DNA of 64,000 nucleotides from the NCBI RefSeq assembly GCF_017591425.1, contig NW_024466512.1, positions 13,829,001 through 13,893,000 of the forward strand, in the 5' to 3' direction. Made by a program: the position numbers and the translations under genes. Source of the DNA: Ochotona curzoniae. Taxonomy: Eukaryota > Chordata > Mammalia > Lagomorpha > Ochotonidae. Below, one piece after another: positions 1 through 13,350 of this stretch; the first letter of the stretch is position 1, and each line of letters starts with the position of its first letter. Under the pieces are notes generated by a model. It saw nothing but the letters and a program-made list of their open reading frames with translations, was not told the DNA's origin and made no database searches.

Positions 1-1013
1 TCAGCAGGACTGGAGATGCTTATTCTGCTTCTGCTGGCACCTGCATCACTCCACTCTCTGTCATCACGTGGTTCTCTCACCGCTTACAAGGAAACTAGTT
101 GTATTAGTCTATTGGCCCATCTTATTCCAGTATGACTCCATCTTAACTGCTTATTTCCTAAATCACTTCGTTTCCTAATTAGGTCACATTTTGAGATTCA
201 AGTGATTAGACCTTTACTATGTCCTTTTATGTGTGTGTGGGGGGGAGGTGAGTGGTGACCACAGTTTCATGCATAACATCTACTTACTTGACCATGCTTT
301 GTTTCAGAGCCTTTTACAATAGCTTTTCCTATTTCCCCTTTTATTTTTATTCATTGAGATTTTACTTGTTCATTGTCATTTCATGAGGTAGATCATAATT
401 ATCTCTGCTTTTTTTTTTTAAAGCTCTGAGACTTGTAATGGCCCCAAAGCTTATAAGATTTGCAGGCAGGATTTGAAACCAAGCAATTGACTCCTCTCCT
501 TGTGTTCACTTGCGGAATAGTGAAGAGGAAAGCAGATAAGACTACTCCAAGGGCAAGTGTCTCCAAGGAAGTTACTTTTATAAAAGGAAGTCTTAAATAA
601 ATGCTGAGCACCTGCTACACATGTGGTACTCTGCCAGCTCTGGGGAGAGAGGCAAACAGACCCTATAGTCCCTGCATTAGATGGACACAAATCCCACGAC
701 CACACAAATGGGATATACAGATGCAAGCTAAGATTAGCAAGGCTGATCCACCCTTAAGAACATTTCGCAAACAACTGGCCGAGACTGCGGCAATCTTTGA
801 ATGGGACAGTGGCTCAGATGGATGCTATATGTGTTCCTGAAGTAACTCAATAAGTAAGTCATCCACTGTTCTTTTTATAATGGAAATGTAGCCCATTAGT
901 AGACTGGGACATCTATTTAGTAGTTGTGATTGATGTTAAAACAATCAAATTTCAGACTATTTTTCCCATAGGAATACAGATTTGGTGACACTTATAGTTT
1001 TGTACATATGTTT
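1..1013. other. Intergenic, no gene seen
   Basis: Apart from the MIR fragment near 365-530 and a G-run at about 236-245, this is unique AT-rich sequence. Confidence 0.6.
365..530 (-). mobile_element. MIR fragment
   Basis: The order of TCATGAGGTAGATCATAATT, then AAGCTCTGAGACTTG and GCAGGCAGGATTTGAAACCA fits the MIR core in antisense. Confidence 0.65.
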
Positions 1014-1262
1014 GGGGGCTGGTATGGCAGTGCAGTAGGTTGTGATGCTGACATTACATTATTGGTGTGTTGGTTTGAGTTCGTTCTCTAGTCCCAATCT
1101 AGGTTCAAACTATTGCACATGGGATACAATAATCATGCTATGTGTTTGGGACCCTACCAGCTACATGGGAGACCAGGATAGAGTTCCTGATTGCTGACCT
1201 TAGCCTGGCCTAGCCTGAATGTTGTGGGAGGGTAGAACCAGTGTGTAGAAGTTCTCTCTTAA
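1014..1262 (+). mobile_element. C-type SINE, old
   Basis: Diverged sense copy. The head (GGGGCTGGTATGGCAGTG), the CACATGGGAT block and the CTACATGGGAGACC body block are recognisable. Confidence 0.7.
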
Positions 1263-1369
1263 AAAACATGTGTGTTATCTGAATCCCTATGTAAACATAT
1301 TTCATGATGCATCATCAGACACATTAGGGAAATTTTAAATGCACTGTTATGGTCAGGTTACATACCACA

Positions 1370-1485
1370 CTTGAGCCCTTATCTTGCCTACTGATTTCTC
1401 TGGAGTGACCTTGAACAACTTACTTAACTTCTCTGAGCTGTCCCCCGCCTTTAACAGAAGAGCATCTCTCGTGTTGTGTAAGCAG
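1370..1485 (+). mobile_element. MIR fragment
   Basis: GAGTGACCTTGAACAACTTA followed by CTTAACTTCTCTGAGCTG is the MIR core in sense orientation. Confidence 0.7.
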
Positions 1486-2044
1486 AGAATTAAGCAACAT
1501 GTAGGAATGTCTATGCTAAGCTGACTGGTGCCCACAAAGGCTTGTTTATACCCAGAGCATGCTCACCTGGCTAAATCCATCCCCTTCTACACACACACGC
1601 ACGCTGATTTTCCTTACAACTGTCTCGTTCCTAGACAGTGACCACCCAGGAAGAGACTTCTTTTGTGTCCCATATCACAATTCTCTGGGCCTCTCTAATC
1701 GCAGGACAGCCACCAGGATCCCTCCTCCAGCACTAGATTCTATCCCAGAGTGTTCACTAAAGTTAGGGGAACCTGTTGAGTCCATAGTGCAGGGTAGCCT
1801 AAAGCTGGAGGCAGTGGACACAGATGAGTAAACCCTCTACCACGAGGACAAAATGCCTTTACAAGGACACTTCTGTACCATGTTCCACACGCAGCCTCAG
1901 ACAGTACTCAGTGAGCGTGGGCTCCATATCTCAAGCTGGAGCCGGCTTGGTCTTGTATCCTCTCCTGATCTCCCTGCCTAGTAATTTCACTATGGGTTGT
2001 GTATTGTCCCTCAGAAGTTCACACACTGCAAACTAAGTTCCTTA

Positions 2045-2350
2045 ATGTGGTAGAGTTTGGAGTGAGCCCCGACGGAGGGTGTTTTGATCATGAAGGTGGA
2101 GCTCTGGTGAAGGGCTCAAGGTCTCTTGCCCATGAATGGGTTACTGGCTGTGGGAGTTCCCGGCCTTTCCCTTTGGTGTACCCATGTGCACTTCCACTTC
2201 CTGCCATGAGGTGAAGTGGCACTAGGCCCTCACTGGAAGCAAGTGAATGACATTGGAATGCTCTGGGCCTTGCTGGCCACCACAACCATTACCCCAAATA
2301 AACCTCTCTTCTTTGTTAGTTGCCCAGTCTCGGAAAACAGACCAAGATGC
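2045..2350 (+). mobile_element. MaLR-like solo LTR
   Basis: Blocks like GCCCATGAATGGGTTACTGG, CTTCCTGCCATGAGG and the end CCAAATAAACCTCTCTTC (AATAAA at 2297-2302) then TGCCCAGTCTCGG match a MaLR-type LTR. No internal region is seen. Confidence 0.7.
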
Positions 2351-2582
2351 TGTTTCTGTTCTTCCTGGAATTGTTTTTATTTCAAGAAATTCCCTGCCTC
2401 TGGGTGTTTGCTTTAGGCTCTGCTCGCAGGGAGCCCGGTGAAGACATGGCAGCACCCAGGCAGACTTAGAAAGGTTTTCCCATCAGCTCAGGATTAAGAG
2501 AATTAGGTCCGACCTGCTGACTTTCACTTCTCAGGACAAATGGAAGCTGAAAAGGATCACAATGAAAGTTTTAGAAGATGCA

Positions 2583-2622
2583 CGCTTTTGTGTGTGTGCA
2601 TGCATGCATGTGCGTGTACACA
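2583..2622. repeat. (TG)n / (GCAT)n simple repeat
   Basis: Short TGTGTGTG followed by GCATGCATGCATG. Confidence 0.8.
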
Positions 2623-2837
2623 GCCTGCTCAATCTGAGCTTGAGCTTATGAATTCAGCCTGGGCTGGCTAATGCTCCAATTACTTTTGTGTCACTGAGGA
2701 AGTATTCATTGCATCAAAACTTGGAAATAATTGCAGTTGTTATTTAGTGAGAAAGGACTGTATCCATTTATAATTTTCTATTGCTACTAGTTTTAATGGA
2801 GCCAATTTAAAAACATTTAGGCTTTAACGTGTTAAAT

Positions 2838-3125
2838 TCATGTTGTAAAATTCACCCATTTAAAGTGTACCCTTTGGTGGTTTTTACTAAGTCTGTAGAG
2901 TTGTTTCAGTACCACTACACTCAATTTTATAATATTTTCATCGTCCCCAAAAGACATCCTGTAGCCACTAGCAGTTGTCCTTCACTTACCCTCAATTTTA
3001 CCTATCTGTTGGCAATCACAAATTTATTTTCTGTTGTCGTTATTTTGCCTATTCTGAATATTTCATAAGAACGGGATTATGCTATGTGGTATTTCATGGT
3101 CAGCTCCTTTCACTTAGTAGTCTTT
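2838..3125 (-). mobile_element. Old mammalian L1 (L1M) 3' end
   Basis: Antisense match to the L1M 3' UTR. AAAATTCACCCATTTAAAGT, GGTTTTTACTAAGTCTGTAG and TTTTGCCTATTCTGAATATT are its usual blocks. Confidence 0.82.
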
Positions 3126-4540
3126 CCAGTTTTTTTTTAAGCCAGATAACCAATATCACTTTAATAAATTAAATGAACTATAAAGTTACTTAAATTTTGC
3201 ATTTATTTGCTGGGATTGTGCAGCACATGCCAGTGGTGAATATGGCAGGTGCTGTTTATGTCTCTGACATAGTGACTTTGCCTAAAGACCCAACAACTTG
3301 AAATTGGCTTGCTGGCAGGATATTGTAAAGTTTGGTGAGATACTATTGTTGTTTATGTCATAAATCATGAAACCCTGACGATTTCTAAATTAACCATACT
3401 CTGTAATACAGTTAAGCAACATCATGTTTCATAATGCACTTGAAGTAAGCTAGTTAAAATAAACCACACTTTTGTTCTTCCGAGTACTTTGCTTGAAACA
3501 GTCTGTGAACAGAATCCAACTTATGGAATGCACTGGGCACAAATTGATTGATCTTGGTGAATTATTTCCTAAGAGTAACTGTGCTAACCTAAAAAGTAGC
3601 TAGCTTTTCTTAATATGCTTATTTTAAAAATATAGGAAAGATCTTTATTATGACTAAAAGTGCCCAAATATAGTATGTACCATGCTACAACAGTAATTAT
3701 TTATACTGCATTTTTAGAAAAAATACAATATGCAGATTAAATGCAGGAAAAGGAAGCACATTTTAAACGACTGGATTTTCCCTTCATTGGTTCTTCATGG
3801 TCTGCACTTGGAAAATAATTTCACCTGTTTAGTTTTGTATCTGTTCCAGAAGATTTGTGTTGAAATTCTTTTTTTCCCCCCCTTAGAAACTGTGTTCCTC
3901 AATGGGATCTTTTCAGCTTTGCACACTGAATTTGGAACCAAACCTGGATTCTGTCTTCTCCAAGATCAAATTTTTGAGCTAAATCTTATCTGATATCAAT
4001 ACCAGGATGACAGTTTACTCTAAAGACATTTTCCAACACTTCAATCTGGTTTTGAGTAAAAGCAGTTCTTGGTCTTTAAGCCTCTATACCAACCCAACTC
4101 TCTTTTCAAAGGGACTCTGTCTGAGGCTGGAAAGTAATTTTGATATTTCACAGATCTCTCTTCTGGCATTGGGTGATCCACCATGTGTGGGCAAGATATC
4201 GCATTAGGAAAATCTAAGGAGCTGCAGGTGTCTGTCCTTGGCCTGTGGGATTTCACTGTTGGAACGACTTTCACTGTCTTTCTTCTGGTGCAGTCCTAAG
4301 ATGCTCTCAGTTGAGAAGGAGCAGAATGAGGGTTTGTTTTCTCCCAGCTGAGCCCCTTCCTGAAGACTCGGAGACATTTTCTTCTGGGCTGCACAGACAC
4401 AGCTTTAGCCTCTCTCACTCCTGCCCAATTTGTACCAGTCTTTCAAATTTTATTAATCTTCAAGCAAATAGCAGGTTTTAATTTCTTTTTATTGTCCAAT
4501 GTTTCACCATGTGAGTATGTCATATAACTATTACTTTGGA
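3126..4540. other. Intergenic, AT-rich, no feature seen
   Basis: Open frames here are short and lack any family signature. No well-preserved repeat is seen. Confidence 0.55.
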
Positions 4541-4863
4541 AAATTATTTGAGAGGAGGAATGAGAAGAAGAGCAGGGGGAGGGAGAGAGATCGAGAGAGA
4601 GATCTAGCTTATATCCACAGGTTCACTCCCCAGTGACCTCCAAATTGGAATGACCCTCAAACTGGGAGCTGAGCACTCATTCTCGGTCTGTTGCATTAGT
4701 GGAAGGAATCCAGTGACTTGTGACATCACCATTGATTCCCTGGGTTTGTATCACCAGGAAGCTAGAATAAGGAGCTGGAGCCAGGAATTAAACCCAGGTA
4801 CTCCTGTATGAGATGCAGGGCATCTTAAATGGCTTTTTAGCCACTAGGCAAAATGTGTACCCC
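4541..4863 (-). mobile_element. C-type SINE, old antisense
   Basis: The tail side is at the left with a GA-rich run (about 4560-4607), then GTTCACTCCCCAGTGACC, and the head GCCACTAGGCAAAATG at the right. The middle differs from the other copies, so it may be another subfamily. Confidence 0.7.
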
Positions 4864-6626
4864 TCTGGTTTTTATTATCTGTGCCTCATGTCTAGAAAAC
4901 CTGCTGTAACTTCTGTTGAATATGCATACATATGATGAATAAGTGACCAGTGACAGGTATCAGGACAAGGATGACTATTACTCCACCAGTCAAGCTGTCA
5001 AAGCTAGCAGTGTCTATTTTTCTATATATATATAAAATAAAATCCCTCTTCTGGGTCCTATGCTACTCATTTAATTCCTCCTAATGTTTTATGCCTAGGA
5101 TGTGCCTCCAGGACATCACCTGCACACTTGGGTGTGCTTTGAGAGCCCTCATTCCTGAAGCTTGCAGGATTGGAGGACCACAGGCAGGATGCACTTGGGT
5201 TGCCTGCTTTTCCCAGCCAATGTGCCAAGGAATCTCCTGGAAACTTCCCTGCCTCTCAGGTACATGGGCTCCCTGCCAAGGAGGGCATTCATGAGGTTGT
5301 ATGTTGTCATACCTGTTGCTCCTTCTCCACGGAAATCTTATCGTCTTACCAGGTGTGGTGGCTGACCTGGTCAACTGGATTATTCCAGCTTGACTAGTTC
5401 TACTCCAAGAGGTATGGCAGCATCTATTCATAAAGGTTATAGACAAAGCAAGTCTCAGTTGGAATCCTGTCAATTGCATGTTAGCTTTCTCGCAAGTAGA
5501 CACACAAAAATGCAGTTCCTTACGCTTGATAGACTAGGCTTTCTGGCCTTAAAGTTCTGTTTCATAATCTTGTATAGATGATTCTCTTCAAACAAATGTA
5601 CCAATATTTTCACAGCAAGAAGCAGATACTCTACTAAGAATTGGCCAATGAGAGACCCTCCCATTGGCTAACACACAGTCCTAAGCCCAGGCTGCATTTC
5701 AAGAGAATGGGACTCTGGACTTTCTGGATTCTCATGTGCCATTCATGCCAGAACAGGAGTGCCATACACGTTGTCTGGTCAATCTCTATGTCTTCTTACC
5801 CTCAGGAAACAAGGTTTTCCATGTCCATAAAAAATGTTCATAAATCCTCTGGCTGAAGGACTGGTTGGGACTCTGATCTGATCATTTCACATGCTAACCA
5901 GAACCTTGGGACAAAGCCCAGATGAGTGCGCTTCAAATGGTCACCAACCACTCTTAGGGCATGGGATAAAATGAGCACATTTCTTGCCATCCAAGCAGCA
6001 AATTTTGAATGAAGTGACAGGTGACATGACAGTTGGTCTCTATCTGTGGATTGAAGCATGTCATGCATCATCCAAGTGAAAGATGGTCCCATGATTCTGT
6101 AAGACAGGTAGCCTGTCCCCTGCAAGCAGGGTTATGTGGTCGCCTTAGAGGCCACTCCTAGTCTTGGGTCCTTCACTTAGTGCAGTCTTGGGATTTGGCC
6201 CTAAAGACAGCTTGGTGTACTGGGAACCAAGACATCTCTGTATATCCCTTTGTTTTCCTGACTCCACCGCTCACCTCCTCCCTTGGCCAGCTCAGAACAG
6301 CTCAAAGGTGGGATGGGCATGTTCTGATCCTGGAATGCAGCAGGCAAACAGCTGCTCTACCTGGGAATGAGCTGTGATGCGAGGTGGTGTTTGTGAGGCT
6401 GAGCTCCCACTCTAGTTCTGCATGGAGGGCAAGGCCACCTGCACACCTGCTGTGTGCCAGACATTGCCAGCAACATCTGCCAGCAATGGGCGCATCTGCT
6501 TCCCTTCTCTTTCTCCCCTCTGTGTTCACTTTTTAGTTGGCCTTAGTCAGAAGAGTGCAGCTCACTGCCACAGCTGCATATTCGAGCCCCAGTTTCTCCT
6601 GGTCTTTCCCTCACTTCTCCCTCTTT
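4864..6626. other. Intergenic block that I cannot assign
   Basis: It has a short (TA)n near 5020-5033. The 5080-6130 part has balanced base composition and fairly long open frames on the minus strand, but I recognise neither a protein nor a repeat family. Confidence 0.5.
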
Positions 6627-6935
6627 TAAAGATATGTTAATTTTCATGGAAATGAATAGTTACAGATAGAAGGAGAGATAGAAATGAAAATCTTCCATTT
6701 ATTCCCCAAATGGTCCTAATGGTCAGAGTTGAGCTGATCCAAAGTCAGGAGTTTCTTCCAGGTTTCCCACATGGGTGCAGGGTCCCAAAGCTTTGTACCT
6801 TCTCCCATTGCTTTCCCAGGTGCATTAATAAGGATCTGGATGGGAAATAGAGCAACCAGATATGAACTGGTGCTCGTAAGTGATGTTGGCACTTGCATAC
6901 AGAGGATTAGCCAGTTGAGCCATCGTGCTGGCCCT
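6627..6935 (-). mobile_element. C-type SINE, antisense
   Basis: Recognised by TCCCACATGGGTGCAGGGTC, GCTTTCCCAGG and the head end GAGCCATCGTGCTGGCCC. Confidence 0.85.
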
Positions 6936-7149
6936 GGTGTCCCCCTTTCCGATTGTGCCATCCTGGACTATTTGCTGCCACTCCTGAGCCTTGCCTGCCT
7001 CATTCATAGAGGCAACTCCAGATATAATATGCGTGTTCCTCCCCCAAGTCCACCAGCTCCCTTTTACCAATGGACTGTCCATGCTCTGACCTCAACCCAA
7101 AATTATTGAGCACATCACAGCTCTGTATTTTGGACAGCTGCCACTCTGA

Positions 7150-7600
7150 GCTCAGCCCACTCTGCTTTTGCCTCCTCCTCCCTCTCTCTACTCCTGCTCC
7201 ATCGACTGGGTGTTGTTCTCATGCTTGGATCCCATTTCTATCCTGGGGGTCTTTGTGTCCTCTATTCATCTGTATAGGAGACTTTCCCCCAGTGTCTGAA
7301 GAGCCAGCCCTCTCATTTTCTCCTATTCTTAAAGAAAACTCACCTCTTCCATGAAGCCTTCCCTAGCTACCCCAGCACCAATCCTATCTTCCTCTCCTAT
7401 GCCACTTACTCTACAGACCTCCTGCCTGACTCAAAACATGACATTCTTGTTGGTACTTTGTCTCCCCCACTGCAGCATCAGTTACAGAAAAATAGAGGTT
7501 GGCCTGTGGAGTTTGTAACTGTAGTATCAGCACTTGGAACACTCTAGAAGGTGTGCAATGATTATTTATTGTATGCATGTTGAATGAATAAATGAAGGTG
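7150..7600 (+). mobile_element. L2 3' end
   Basis: CTTCCATGAAGCCTTCCCTA at 7346-7365 and a tail GTTGAATGAATAAATGAA at 7579-7596 match an L2 element in sense orientation. The left limit is a guess. Confidence 0.7.
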
Positions 7601-8344
7601 TGAGAGATGTGGAGGGCTGATGTTGCTCATCTGACTATATTCCTGACTGTTGATCTTGGCCAAGCCCCAGTGATATTTCCCATCCTGTGCCTTTCATGCC
7701 GCTAGATATCCAGATGTGTCATTGCTTATTTTTCACACACCAGGACAGCTATTTGAGTTTGGATTATCTATATTAGGCAGTCAGCCCAAAGCCCTTAGCA
7801 GTCAGGAAGAAACCAACACTAAAACCTCTCCACTCCTCTGTTGTATAAAGAAGCTGGCAAGGTTGTGAGCAGAGGCACATGTAGCTAGCAGATGTGTAGT
7901 GTCGATGGCAGTGCCAGACACGGCAGGTGCTCAGGCACCCACAGTGGGGGACAAGGATAGCTGAGATTGAGATGCCACCTCACCTTGTCCGTCATTGCCA
8001 GGAGGGAGGGAGGTGCTCCTCAGAACCTGAAGATCCCACCCGCTCACACATACAAAGATCCCACCCCCTCATACCTATTCAAAGCCAGTCAAGGAGGGGG
8101 GCCCAAGGAGGAACTGGGATGCACCAAGATCCCAACCCACCTATCTCTTGTTCCAAAGCCCAGCCCTGAATCTTGTTTACAAAGTGAATGGGGTTAGTTG
8201 CAGGCAATGACATCCATGTAGAGGGTTGGGATTGTCTCATTTTCGCCATGTTTAGCACCTGTGCTTAAATACGCTTGGATGGTCAATGACATGACTTAAA
8301 GTGCTTGGTTTGTTCTGGACTTGAGCAGCAAGTGACTATAAGTT

Positions 8345-8440
8345 GGGGCTCTTGGTTCTATCTCTGTCCACTTCCAACTTGCTGGGTGACTTTGAAGGAC
8401 ACTCCCAATTTCCCTGAGCCCTTGGATTATCCCCTGCAGA
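8345..8440 (+). mobile_element. MIR fragment
   Basis: CTTGCTGGGTGACTTTGAAG followed by TTTCCCTGAGCCC resembles the MIR core. Confidence 0.6.
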
Positions 8441-8859
8441 GCTGGGACACACAGCAGTGAGTCAAAAAGTTAAGTGGTTTCTAATGACTGGGTTACTGCT
8501 CTGTGAACAGTTTGAAACCTAAAGCAGAAGTGAGAAAAAGCTGTGTGTCTGGTGTGTTAAAATCTTGTTAGAGATGTGGGTATCACGTGGTGAAGCATGA
8601 AATGATGCTAGCTTCCGGTGGGTATTTTTCATCAGAAAGTACAGTTGGTTGGGTTCTCATTGTCCATTTTTTGCTTATCATAAATGGAAGGATTCAGGAA
8701 CTCGTGTGAGGAGCTGCTGATTTTCTCCTATACACTCCCAGCTAATCACCAATTTTGAACAATTTCACTCTGAGTTGTCGTTCCCCCATCACAACCCTGA
8801 TGCCAGCTCTGAGGGTCCTACCACAGCCTCCTGACCTGTGTGCAGAGAAGACACAAGGA

Positions 8860-9180
8860 TTCTGGGAGCTAGATTTAGATCACTGCTAGTCCCTGCTGAA
8901 GCCCTACACATGTTCTCCATTCATGCCCATACACATTGCCAACTCCTCACGTGGCTCACATGGCCCTCTTTGATCATCTCAGCCACATTGAATTGTCTCC
9001 TGCCCTTTCCTACTCTCTGTCCTTTGCACATGCTTCTGTTTTGGAAGGACCCATTGCCATTGCTGATCTCCTTTAGGTAACTTCTACTGCATCTTTAAGT
9101 CTCTCTCTTTGCAGGGATACTATCCCACACCCACCTTACCCTGTGTGTCTGGCTTAGCCTGCACTTTCTCCTCCTGTGCT
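8860..9180 (+). mobile_element. L2-like fragment
   Basis: CTGTCCTTTGCACATGCTTC and TGGAAGGACCCATTGCC resemble the L2 block around 'CCTTTGCACTTGCTG'. The element is old and patchy. Confidence 0.55.
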
Positions 9181-9659
9181 AATTGTGACTAGCTGGAGGC
9201 ATCTCCTTGGAATGCTGGTTTGAGGTTTTGGAGACCCAGGCTAGTGCAACAGAGAATTGTGAATGGTGAAAGTTGTAGTTGTTTGCAATGGAAGGAAGAG
9301 CAGAGGCACATGCATGCACAGGTAAGACTTTGCCATTTCTGATGCAATTCTTCATCTCTTGTACTTAATATCTGTCCCTCACTCCCCCCACACACCCTGA
9401 AGGCCTTGGAGTGTTTCTGTTCATAGTGAGGTCATTTCAGAATGCCTTTGCATGGTTAAAGCCACTGAGTATGTTCCATAACTTGGTTGGTTATGCATTA
9501 CTACTTGTCTCCTGGCCCACACTGGATATTCTGAGGAAACAGGGACCTTGTAATCTAATCTTCTAAGTTCTCTATCCACAAGACCTGAGAAAGAGGCACC
9601 TGATGCTTTGGCTCCCAGGATGCTATAGATGGTCACTTGCTCTTGAGACTGAACTCCCT

Positions 9660-9840
9660 CCTACAGCCTGTCCTTTAAGTGCCAGTGCTTGAATGCCACT
9701 CGTCTGGTTTCATCTCTGCCACCTGCCCCCGCAGCATTCTCCTGCTCTAGCTCATGGCCCCGTCCTTCACACTGTCTGCGTGCCACCTCTTCCAGACCTT
9801 CTCCTGACCTTGCTCCCTTGTGCCTCTCTAGAGCCTTACC
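9660..9840 (+). mobile_element. L2-like fragment
   Basis: A C/T-rich series of words such as CTGTCCTTTAAGTGCCAGTG and CACCTCTTCCAGACCTTC is weakly L2-like. Confidence 0.35.
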
Positions 9841-11597
9841 AGCTTCACATGATCATGTGCTGAAGTGATCTATGGATGAACTTCCTTCTGTCTTCCCTAT
9901 TCTCCTCAACCTGGTACCTTCTTCATTCTGAATTTGGATTCTCTGAAGTATAAGCAGCCTTGTTCCCTTTCTGTCCCGTGGCAGTGCTGGTGGTGAGTGG
10001 ATAGATGGATAGAGATGGAGAATGGAACAGGAGATGGAGAATTGAGGAACAGGTTGGCTCTTTTGGAGAGTGATCTGATAGGAGGACTTTTTTCTTATAT
10101 TGTTCTCTAGCCTTTGGCTGTGCAAACTCTGGAAAGTTATATGTGACTTATTGTTTTATAAGAAAAGGACCCAGTAAGAGAGGAAGGGAATGGCTGCTGA
10201 GCCTACCTGTGGACTGGGCCACCCTAGGAGCCAAAAAGCCATCTTCCTGCTCCTCTGCCTCTCCCGCCTGCTGGGAATGAAGGAGGCCATGAAAGGCTCC
10301 CTTCTGGCTGCCACACTGGCAACAACAAAGGGCCACATCTCACAGCTGACTCACCAGAAAGGAACAAACAGCCCTCTGTTCCTGGGCTCTGGGGCTTGCA
10401 TTTCTGAATCCCCTGAAGAATGTTAAGGGGGTTTAATGTTTCTCGGCAGAAACTGCTTTTGAAGAAAGGAAGCAGGGATGGAGATGAAGCGTTTGACTGT
10501 ATCCTTTCTGGGTTTAACAGATGAAGCTTGTTCTTACTAGAATATGTTTGCTTTCTTGCTTGCATTTTTTTTTCTTGCTGAGATTTCTCCCTAAAGCCTG
10601 TTTTTTTCAGTTATGCTCAAAGTTTCTCTTCCTTTCAGGTTGTCCTTTGTTTTCCATAGACATGCTTTTACTCTGATCGATTTGAAGGATGCTAAAAAAC
10701 ACAAGAAGAAAATGAAAGCAGTCTGTATTTCCAGCTTCCACAGGCAACTCCTAAGCATTTATCCCTCTCACATGTATCTGTGAAGGTTAGAAACACACAC
10801 ACACTGCTTTTCTACTGATTAATATGCCATGTACAATTGTGGATATTTTTATTCAAGACCTGTTGTGTTTCCTTATCACATTAAAAAGATAATCAATGGC
10901 TATAGAAAATGAAAAACCAAAACAGAACCAGATGGTATGAGAAAATAAACAAAAATACCTATGTCACCATTCAGATAATTGCTGCCAGGCATATAACTAT
11001 TTGAATCTGTTTTTGAGGGCAGTCAGGGAGACAATCTCTTCTAAATATTGTCATCAAGGTCAAGCTCATCTACTCCATGATGAAAATATGATCAATACAC
11101 AGCAGATGCTGTGGCTCCTGTGGAACCTGTCTAGAGGACCTTCTCCCTCGCTAGAGAGGGTAGTGTGGCAGGACAGTGCAAGAAGTGACGGGGGATTCTG
11201 TGACCACCTGTCTAGCTGCTCCACCTCTCCACTTTTGGAATTCTTGCCGTGTGAGCAAAGTCTGTTCCATACTTGTATAAGTCACTGCTCATGTTTCCAG
11301 GTATTTTGTTACCTGCCTCTGAAGATGCACCTGACTGATTTGAGGTCTGTGGCATTTTATCAAATACAACATCATTTGTGTTTACCCTCTAACTCTCCAT
11401 CCCACGCCAAAAAAGGCCAACACCCCCGCCCAAGATCACAACTTGGAGTGGAGGCTTGCTGACAATAATAAGCCTATCCCAGCAAGCTTCTTGTTTCAGA
11501 TATTCATTTCAGTGGGAGTCCCGTCTGGCTGAGTTTCATTGACCTATTTTACATCTGTTATACAACTTGGCTGTCCTCAAACCCCCTTTGGTGAGTG
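9841..11597. other. Intergenic, no gene seen
   Basis: Mixed unique sequence with an (AC)n of six units at about 10793-10804. The 153-codon frame at 11001-11462 has no recognisable domain. Confidence 0.55.
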
Positions 11598-12030
11598 CTA
11601 TGGCGTAGATGTGGTGTTTTCCTCAAGGGTGTGCGTACTGGGGGGTTGGTCCTCAGTGGCGTGGAAGTGGCCAACCCTTTAAAAGATGTGACTGTGGTAC
11701 AAGGTAATGTGGTCTTTGGGGGTGATGCCTCCAAAGGGATATTTTTATAGTTTTGCTGAGTGAATCCTCAGGATAGTTATTTCTTAGAAAAGGAGCCCAC
11801 CTCATAGGCTTAGTCCTTTCTTTTTGTTGCTGGTATTCTCTGTTTTGTTTTTTTTTTTGTCATGTTGTGGCACAAGCAAGAGGCCATACACATGGGAGCA
11901 CCCCAGCTTGGTCTTTGTGGCTCTAGATCTGGGAGCTAAACTATCCTCTTGTTTAAAAAAGAAAAAGAATGACCCAACTTTAGGTACTTTGTTACAGAGG
12001 GCAGCTCACCTTCCTCAGAACAAGGCTTGA
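11598..12030 (+). mobile_element. MaLR-like LTR remnant
   Basis: TGTGGTGTTTTCCTCAAGGG, TTGGTCCTCAGTGGCGTGG and GGTAATGTGGTCTTTGGGGG follow the MaLR LTR pattern. The 3' part is diverged and has a T run at about 11847-11860. Confidence 0.55.
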
Positions 12031-13244
12031 ACTTTCTATTTCTGATGCCAATCCACAGCATAGCTCCTTCTGAAGGGTAATTCCTTAGTGAGTACCAGTG
12101 GTTTCAGTGTTTGATTTTAGCTCTTTGGTTTTTTGGTGATTGAATAGATAAGAAGTTTTGGGAACAACTTATTTGGACATCTTTGTAGAATTCACAAACT
12201 TTAAATTATTGTCTTTCAAAATGTTCAGCAGAACTATGAAATGAGAGGCATGGATATATTGTTGTCACCTACCTGTCTGTCTGGTATGAGATCACCATTT
12301 TGCAAGAAAGGTTGTGTTTGGAAATACCTGGAAATAATTAGTGAGGAGGCCACGGTGCTGGTTGTGTTGTCTTGTGGTTACAAATTGAATATGGTCTATT
12401 AGATAAATGATGCTTCGTGTCCCCTGGACCCTTGTAATTGAGGGGCTGGTGTTCTTTCCTGCCTTGGTCAGTGGTGGGTCAGCAGAGAGCTTCACAGCAA
12501 AGCAAGGAGGAAAGAAGGCAGGGAGATTGCCCAATGAGCCTTCAGAACAAATAGATCTGGAATGTTTGTGGTTCCAAAAGCCATCAGGTATTTTCATGCA
12601 ATTCTCTCTGTGGGCAATTGGGCAATGGTTGGGAATAGGGGTGGGAACCTTGACCTCTGCCTGTCCAGTTGTAGCTGCAAAGTGAGAGCCAGTGCTCCAA
12701 AGTGTGTCTTTGGCTTCTGTGTTCATTTGCATTGCCCAATCCAATCTCCTTCAGCAGTGGTGACTGGCAATGAGGGAGACGTTGCTCAAGGAGCTGCTCT
12801 TGGCTTTCACCCTGTAGGAGGCCACAGGGCCACAAGCCAAGGCTTCCTGGTGACTGCAAGGTCCTAATGATCTTTGGACTTCACAGCCAATCAGGTGAGC
12901 CAGTTGAGCAATTGAAGAACGAGGACAACCAATGACTGGGCTCAAGGATGGGGAGATCCAGAGGGGAGGGGCAGCAGAAGAGGGTGGGGTAGGGGAGAGG
13001 GCCCTGGGGTTAGTTAGAACTAATGGAACAAAGAAACTATTGAGCTCTTTACTGCTATGGCATTCCACTACTTTGTCTAAGAAGTCAAAGTTCAGGTTTG
13101 TGAAAAAACTATTTTCCACACCGAAGTGTCAGGGCAGTGCCCACAGCAGTGAAAGAGGAGGGTGGTGTTTTAGCTGTTCTGGCTGTGTTCACTAAAAAGG
13201 GTCACATATGCTTGTGCATGAAGAGCACCAGAGATCGTTTAGGC

Positions 13245-13350
13245 TGCCAATCACATGTTGCTCATAGGGAAACACCTGAGAGAGGGAAAGTGGCATGGCC
13301 AAGCTCACATGGATTCTGACTTCTGTAATCCTGTCGCTTCCACTACCCCA
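13245..13350 (-). mobile_element. MIR fragment
   Basis: ACACCTGAGAGAGGGAAAGT, ATGGCCAAGCTCACATGG and CCTGTCGCTTCCACTACCCC match MIR in antisense. Confidence 0.65.

Noticed and set aside
12292..12744. 150-codon minus-strand frame
   Set aside because: No recognisable domain; it overlaps other frames on the plus strand.
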